Source: Desulfobacteraceae bacterium
Lineage (GTDB): Bacteria > Desulfobacterota > DSM-4660 > Desulfatiglandales > Desulfatiglandaceae
NCBI GenBank assembly: GCA_030642205.1
Contig: DAOWOF010000002.1
Location: forward strand, 1 to 47,171
Direction of reading: 5' to 3'
Length of the DNA: 47,171 bases
Shown here: positions 43,339 to 47,171 of the stretch, piece by piece
Position numbering within the stretch: the first letter of the stretch is position 1
Layout: each line of letters begins with the position of its first letter
Translations under genes and position numbers: made by a program
The notes under the pieces: model-generated
What the model was told of the DNA's origin: nothing
Database searches by the model: none
The model's input: the letters and a program-made list of their open reading frames with translations, nothing else

Positions 43339-43353
43339 AAATCAAATTGATTT
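43339..43353. promoter_or_regulatory. Near-perfect palindrome between nagZ and the murU-like gene
   Basis: AAATCAAATTGATTT has 7-base arms around one central base. It lies in the 237-bp divergent promoter region, with TTGACA at 43363-43368 just beside it. It could be an operator for both directions; no matching regulator is in the window. Confidence 0.25.
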
Positions 43354-43516
43354 AGGAATCTTTTGACATATCTATATCATTACTTTAGCCTGTTTACTAG
43401 GAGCCTATCAGAGAAACAATATTTTTTGTAATCTAAATATTAAATTAATGGTAGCCTTTCTGGAAATTAATAATCCATAATTTTTAATTGATAAGCATTA
43501 TAGACAAAGGTGTTTT

Positions 43517-44419
43517 ATGAAGGCCATGATTTTAGCAGCTGGTCTAGGTGCCAGGCTTAGACCCCTAACACTTAAAAAGCCTAAAGTTTTGGTCCCAGTG
43601 GCTAATAGGCCAAACATAGATATGTTAATTGCGTATTTAAAAAGCCATGGAGTTCAAGATATTATAGTGAATACTTATTATCTCCATGAGCAAATTATTG
43701 ACCATTTGAATGATAATTCCAAATTTGGAATTAATATTAATACTGTAGTTGAATCTCAAGTATTGGGAACAGGTGGGGGAATTAAAAATACTGAGGATTT
43801 CTGGGGAAAAGATCCGTTTATAATTATTAATGGGGATATTATAACTAATATTAATCTTACTGATGCTATAAATAAACACATAGAAAAGGCTAATCTGGTT
43901 ACTTTAATACTTCATGATTATAAAATGTTTAATCAAATAAAAATAGATTCCAATCTAAATATCCTCGATATTTCATCTAAAGTATCTTTTGGGCGTTTTG
44001 CCTTTACCGGTATCCATATCATAGACCCTTTTTGTTTAAATTTTATTCCTGATAATCAATTTTCAAACATTATTGATTGTTACCGGAAAATAATAAACTT
44101 AGGCTACACAATAAAAGCCTATACTTCTAAGGGTCACTATTGGAGGGATCTAGGAACTCCAAAAGATTATATACTGGCAAACAAGGAAGCCCTTAAAAAT
44201 AAACTTTTTCTACTAGCACCTGATTCTAAAGTCTCAAGCTCTGTTAAGTTAAAAGATTGGGCAGTGATTGGTAATAAAGCTGAAATAGGAGATCGGGTTA
44301 TAATTAGTGGATCCGTACTATGGGAAGGTGTAAAGGTCAAAAATGGTATTAAAATTATAGATAGTGTCGTGAGCTCTAATAAATATGTAAGCTCTGATTT
44401 AATAGGAAAAATAATATAA
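43517..44419 (+). CDS. Sugar-phosphate nucleotidyltransferase (MurU/GlmU-N-like)
   Basis: A 300-residue NTP transferase: AMILAAGLGARLRPLTLKKPK is the G-x-G-x-R-x-x-P-x-T motif; VPVANRP, GTGGGIKN and IINGDI follow. After the catalytic domain (to about residue 230), a short C-terminal hexapeptide beta-helix is seen (VSSSVKLKDWAVIGNKAEIG, SGSVLWEGVKV). It lies 10 bases before an AmgK-like kinase, and the pair opposite NagZ suggests the MurNAc-1-P uridylyltransferase MurU of the anomeric recycling route. GDP-mannose pyrophosphorylase-type activity is the alternative. Confidence 0.82.
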   Translation: MKAMILAAGLGARLRPLTLKKPKVLVPVANRPNIDMLIAYLKSHGVQDIIVNTYYLHEQIIDHLNDNSKFGININTVVESQVLGTGGGIKNTEDFWGKDPFIIINGDIITNINLTDAINKHIEKANLVTLILHDYKMFNQIKIDSNLNILDISSKVSFGRFAFTGIHIIDPFCLNFIPDNQFSNIIDCYRKIINLGYTIKAYTSKGHYWRDLGTPKDYILANKEALKNKLFLLAPDSKVSSSVKLKDWAVIGNKAEIGDRVIISGSVLWEGVKVKNGIKIIDSVVSSNKYVSSDLIGKII

Positions 44420-44429
44420 GGATATTTAG

Positions 44430-45455
44430 TTGTTTATGATAAAGCAGCTTCCAAACAAAATATATGATTTTTTTAAAGGACACGGTATTAATGCTGACGA
44501 AATAATAATAGAAAAGCTTCAGGGGGATGGATCAAATCGAAATTTTTGGCGTATGAATAGCCATGAATCAAGGGGGTATATCCTCATGATTAATCCTCCT
44601 GAAAATATATTTGCCAGGAAAGAAAACCAGGCCTATCTTTTGATTGGCTCTCATCTTAAAAAAAAGGGAATCCCTGTGCCGACAATTTATCAATATGATC
44701 TTGATGAGGGTTGGTTTATTATGGAGGATATGGGAGTAAAAAGCCTTAAGGATGTCATTTTAAACCATAAGAACCCGCATTTTTTCTATGAGAAGGTTTT
44801 AGACGTTCTTTTTCGATTACAAACTGAAGGAGTTAAAGAGTTTAATCCTGCTTGGTGTTGCCAGACTAAGAGCTATAATTTGAAAGTAATGAGGGAAAAT
44901 GAGACGGATTATTTTAAAAAAGCATTTCTAATCCAATACCTTGGTTTGAAACGAGAATGGCCGGAATTGGAGGAGGCTTTTAATCATTTGGCTAATATGG
45001 CTGCTAAAGAAGATTCTAATTTCCTGTTACATAGAGATTTTCAATCAAAAAACATAATGATAAGGCATGGTGAAGTTGGAATTATTGATTGGCAAGGGGC
45101 CAGGCTGGGTCCCCTTGGATATGATTTAGCCTCTCTTTTAATTGATCCCTATCCAGAGCTATCTTTATTGCAGAAAAATGAAATCTATAACTCATATTTA
45201 GGATTAATTGAGGAATATGATTCTAAAAGGCTTGATTCTTTTAAAATAATATTGCCATATTTTTTAATTTTGAGAAATTTGCAAATACTTGGAGCTTTTT
45301 CTTATCTAACGAAGATTGCGAAGAAAGGGTATTTTGAGGCCTATATTCCAAAGGCTTTAAAATCGCTTAAATATGTTTTAAATATAATTAATGATCACGT
45401 TTTAGATGATCTGAAAAATCTTGTTACTAATTTATTGGATTCTTCAAACAGGTGA
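44430..45455 (+). CDS. Phosphotransferase, AmgK-like
   Basis: A 341-residue APH-fold kinase. TTG at 44430 has AAGGA at good distance, though ATG 44436 is possible. Catalytic loop LLHRDFQSKNIMIRHG and DFG-like IIDWQGARLGPLGYDLASLL are seen. N-terminal LQGDGSNRNFWRM is the nucleotide loop. AmgK phosphorylates MurNAc or GlcNAc at the anomeric carbon, feeding MurU. Its position after a MurU-like gene makes this the best call. The gene overlaps the following frame by 4 bases if that uses GTG. Confidence 0.82.
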   Translation: MFMIKQLPNKIYDFFKGHGINADEIIIEKLQGDGSNRNFWRMNSHESRGYILMINPPENIFARKENQAYLLIGSHLKKKGIPVPTIYQYDLDEGWFIMEDMGVKSLKDVILNHKNPHFFYEKVLDVLFRLQTEGVKEFNPAWCCQTKSYNLKVMRENETDYFKKAFLIQYLGLKREWPELEEAFNHLANMAAKEDSNFLLHRDFQSKNIMIRHGEVGIIDWQGARLGPLGYDLASLLIDPYPELSLLQKNEIYNSYLGLIEEYDSKRLDSFKIILPYFLILRNLQILGAFSYLTKIAKKGYFEAYIPKALKSLKYVLNIINDHVLDDLKNLVTNLLDSSNR

Positions 45456-45463
45456 ATTTAAAA

Positions 45464-45757
45464 ATGAAGAAAAAATTGTTTGAACCAGGTGAAATGGTTT
45501 CTTCTATTACTGGGCAGGCTGGTATGGTTATAACCGTCAACGAGTTTGAGGAGATCAAGGGAATGCTAAAAGAGAAAAGACGTCCAGGCTATTTTTTTGC
45601 CGCTGGATGTTGTCATCGACCTGATTATATTATTCAAGTGCCTGTATTATTTGAGGACGGTACTTATGATGTAATGAAGTCTATGAATATTAAAAAAACT
45701 TCTGAACCATCAAATGAAAAAAGAAAACAAATACAAAGAATTCTTGATAAACATTGA
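45464..45757 (+). CDS. Conserved-looking small protein of unknown function
   Basis: A 97-residue protein from the ATG at 45464; a GTG at 45452 overlapping the amgK-like stop would add four residues. It contains AAGCCHRPDYIIQVPVLFEDG, with a CC-H pair that may bind metal, and a basic, helical C-terminus (EKRKQIQRILDK). No signal peptide or membrane segment. Translational coupling to the AmgK-like gene suggests co-expression. Not recognised. Confidence 0.6.
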   Translation: MKKKLFEPGEMVSSITGQAGMVITVNEFEEIKGMLKEKRRPGYFFAAGCCHRPDYIIQVPVLFEDGTYDVMKSMNIKKTSEPSNEKRKQIQRILDKH

Positions 45758-45789
45758 GCTATAGGTAAGTATTTTTTACAGGGGTTATT

Positions 45790-46206
45790 ATGGAGAATTG
45801 TATTTTTTGTAAAATTATTGCAGGGAAACTGCCTTGCATTAAAATTTATGAGGATGAACAGGTATTGGCTTTTAGTGATATTAATCCTGTATCAAATGGG
45901 CATACCTTGGTAATTCCTAAAAATCATGCGGAAAATTTATGGAAGATAGCGGCGGAAGACCTGACAGCTGTACATCTTTGCTCAAAAAAAATAATTCAAG
46001 CAATGAAAGATGCTTTAAATTTAAGCGGAGTGGCTTGTGTTCAATTAAATGGCAGTAGTGTAAACCAAACAGTTATGCATTATCATTTACACTTGATTCC
46101 CAGGGCAGTTGATGGCCCAAGTCTGCCATTGGGACCATGGAAGATGCAACAGGGTACTCTTGAGTCTATACAAGATACTGCAGATAAAATTATTGCGGCC
46201 CTATAA
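45790..46206 (+). CDS. HIT-family nucleotide hydrolase
   Basis: A 138-residue HIT protein: CIFCKIIAGKLPCIKIYEDE at the start with the CxxC zinc pair, FSDINPVSNGHTLVIPKNHAEN, and the catalytic triad MHYHLHLIPR (HxHxHxx). These hydrolyse or transfer nucleotidyl groups, typically AMP-N or dinucleotide polyphosphates. It has the usual length of bacterial members. Likely in the same transcript as the preceding small gene, 33 bases upstream. Confidence 0.93.
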   Translation: MENCIFCKIIAGKLPCIKIYEDEQVLAFSDINPVSNGHTLVIPKNHAENLWKIAAEDLTAVHLCSKKIIQAMKDALNLSGVACVQLNGSSVNQTVMHYHLHLIPRAVDGPSLPLGPWKMQQGTLESIQDTADKIIAAL

Positions 46207-46227
46207 AATGAAGTCTTGTGGGTGGTC

Positions 46228-46752
46228 TTATTCCAATAACTCCATGTTCCAATATAAATAATCACGCCAGGACTGCGGTATTTCTTTGAACCTTATGGTT
46301 ATTTGAAAGGCTGGAAGCCAGTTTGGACGGTTTGGTTTTTTAAGGAGCTTCATCCTTGCCTCTTTTGGCGTACGGCCTCCTTTTTTCCTGTTACATTTTA
46401 TACAGCAGGTTACAATATTTGTCCAACTTGTTGTCCCTCCGCGAGATTTTGGAATAATATGATCATAGGTTAAATCGTGGAGAGGAAGTTCTTTTCCACA
46501 ATATTGGCATTTATTTTTATCCCTGGCATAAATGTTTTGACGAGAAAATTTTACTTTATTTTTAACTCTTTTTATAAATTTCAAGAGGCGTACTACGGCT
46601 GGTAATTTAATGGCAAAGGAGATAGAGTGAATTTCCTTGTTATATTCTTCAATGACTTCTACCTTGTCAAGAAGAAGCAAGGTAATTGCCTTTTTCCAGT
46701 TGATAATCTTCAATGGCTCGTAAGTAATATTAAGTAAGAGTACCTGTTCCAT
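46228..46752 (-). CDS. HNH endonuclease
   Basis: A 174-residue protein of the HNH family found in many bacteria as a stand-alone gene. N-terminal VLLLNITYEPLKIINWKKAI is characteristic; the nuclease domain has CQYCGKELPLHDLTYDHIIP, then SRGGTTSWTNIVTCCIKCNRKKGG with two CxxC zinc pairs and the H-N-H residues. Role is unknown; some members are phage-derived but many are chromosomal. It is convergent with the HIT gene. A cluster of dispersed repeats starts 50 bases upstream of its start. Confidence 0.9.
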   Translation of the reverse strand: MEQVLLLNITYEPLKIINWKKAITLLLLDKVEVIEEYNKEIHSISFAIKLPAVVRLLKFIKRVKNKVKFSRQNIYARDKNKCQYCGKELPLHDLTYDHIIPKSRGGTTSWTNIVTCCIKCNRKKGGRTPKEARMKLLKKPNRPNWLPAFQITIRFKEIPQSWRDYLYWNMELLE

Positions 46753-46803
46753 TTGTTAATCTCTGAAGATTAAGTGATAATATTTTTTCAATCAATTTAT
46801 TTT

Positions 46804-46915
46804 GTAAACATTTAGCGAATACCCACAGCAACGCTAATCTGATTAAACCATGAAAAACTCAGAGGTCGTAAGGAAAGAACCCTCTGAAAAGCATGGATAT
46901 GTTAGAGAATTCTAC
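46804..46915 (-). repeat. Dispersed noncoding repeat, copy D (reverse orientation)
   Basis: On the minus strand it reads GTAGAATTCTCTAAC, GGGTTCTTTCCTTACGACCT, GGTTTAATCAGATTAGCGTT and ends GCTAAATGTTTAC. This is the same block order as copy A at 6761-6882, with about 112 versus 122 bases. Confidence 0.8.
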
Positions 46916-46936
46916 TAATAGGCCATTAACTCTGAT

Positions 46937-47042
46937 GGGTTCTTTCTTTACGACCTCTAAGTCTCAAACAGTTTCAAAGTTTAATAAGACCATGTCTGTT
47001 ACGTGTATTAAATCAGCATCCTTGAAATAGATAAATAGTTAC
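46937..47042 (+). repeat. Dispersed noncoding repeat, copy E
   Basis: It starts GGGTTCTTTCTTTACGACCT and ends with CAGCATCCTTGAAATAG and AATAGTTAC, collinear with copy C (28935-29037). Its first 22 bases are the inverted complement of 46861-46882 in copy D with one mismatch, so the pair can form a 22-bp stem around a 54-base loop. Confidence 0.8.
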
Positions 47043-47171
47043 CTTTATTTTTTATTAGCTGAATTGATTTTAAAGTTCAAGGATAAAGTAGAAAAAGCAT
47101 TATATAATCAATTTGCCTTATAGGGTGATTATGTTTACCTGCATTCAGTGAAAATTTTTCTATAATTCAGC

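Larger units (their letters stand above)
46753..47171. other. 419-bp noncoding region at right end with inverted repeat pair
   Basis: No gene is seen. The region holds two copies of the dispersed repeat facing each other (46804-46915 minus, 46937-47042 plus) and the upstream sequence of the HNH gene. It continues past the window. Confidence 0.7.

Overview
The window is AT-rich, Gram-negative, anaerobe-type DNA. It contains a complete carbonyl-branch Wood-Ljungdahl (acetyl-CoA synthase/CO dehydrogenase) operon, outer-membrane beta-barrel and OmpA-like proteins, two DUF1329 proteins, FeoAB, a sigma-54 activator, Mrp and ferredoxin-MinD ATPases, and several NifX-like proteins. This mix best fits a member of the Desulfobacterota (former Deltaproteobacteria), possibly an autotrophic or acetyl-CoA-oxidising sulfate reducer or a syntroph. 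That assignment is inferred from gene content: there is no rRNA, tRNA, dsr or apr gene in the window.

Layout. 1-4.9 kb: end of a CFI-box-CTERM surface protein, a beta-barrel protein, an OmpA-like protein, an omptin-like outer-membrane protease and a metallo-beta-lactamase-fold hydrolase. 5.1-8.3 kb: two diverged tandem DUF1329 proteins separated by a gap with a strong hairpin and a copy of a dispersed repeat. 8.7-12.1 kb: HD hydrolase and feoA-feoB-small Cys-rich protein. 12.2-18.7 kb: a sigma-54 activator, then TATTGCAATA palindromes, a textbook -24/-12 promoter, and a tight operon of two NifX-like proteins, an Mrp ATPase, two ferredoxin-MinD ATPases and class I fructose-1,6-bisphosphatase. 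18.7-22 kb, minus strand: solitary 2-hydroxyacyl-CoA dehydratase-like protein, metallophosphatase and PflX-like radical SAM protein, overlapping by 4 bp, plus a BI-1 membrane protein. 22.2-27.2 kb: bifunctional 6-phosphofructo-2-kinase/fructose-2,6-bisphosphatase, cardiolipin synthase, HI0933-type flavoprotein and an AHL-lactonase-like hydrolase. 27.3-28.6 kb: a divergent DnaA-like gene whose domain I is split off by a one-base frameshift. 29.3-38.7 kb: cooC-acsD-acsA-acsB-acsC-acsE. 38.9-41.5 kb: Mrp, NifX-like, NifU-like, NifX-like and an FmdB zinc ribbon, with a 184-bp inverted-repeat element inserted. 42.1-45.5 kb: nagZ diverging from murU-amgK-like genes (cell-wall recycling). 45.5-47.2 kb: small unknown protein, HIT protein, HNH endonuclease and an inverted pair of the dispersed repeat.

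How it fits together. CODH/ACS makes acetyl-CoA from CO2-derived CO and a corrinoid-bound methyl group, AcsE loads the methyl group, and CooC is the nickel-handling ATPase. The cluster after acsE looks like a metallocofactor assembly set. It is paralogous to the sigma-54-controlled set at 14-17.7 kb, so the genome appears to keep two versions of a NifX-Mrp module, one next to CODH/ACS and one next to gluconeogenic FBPase. FBPase and the PFK-2/FBPase-2 homologue in the same window suggest control of the glycolysis/gluconeogenesis switch.

The least expected items are the frameshifted DnaA paralogue beside the acs operon, a dispersed noncoding repeat family with at least four copies, the MITE-like element, an 11-bp tandem repeat just upstream of cooC, and a 170-residue Lys/Ala/Glu tail on AcsD.
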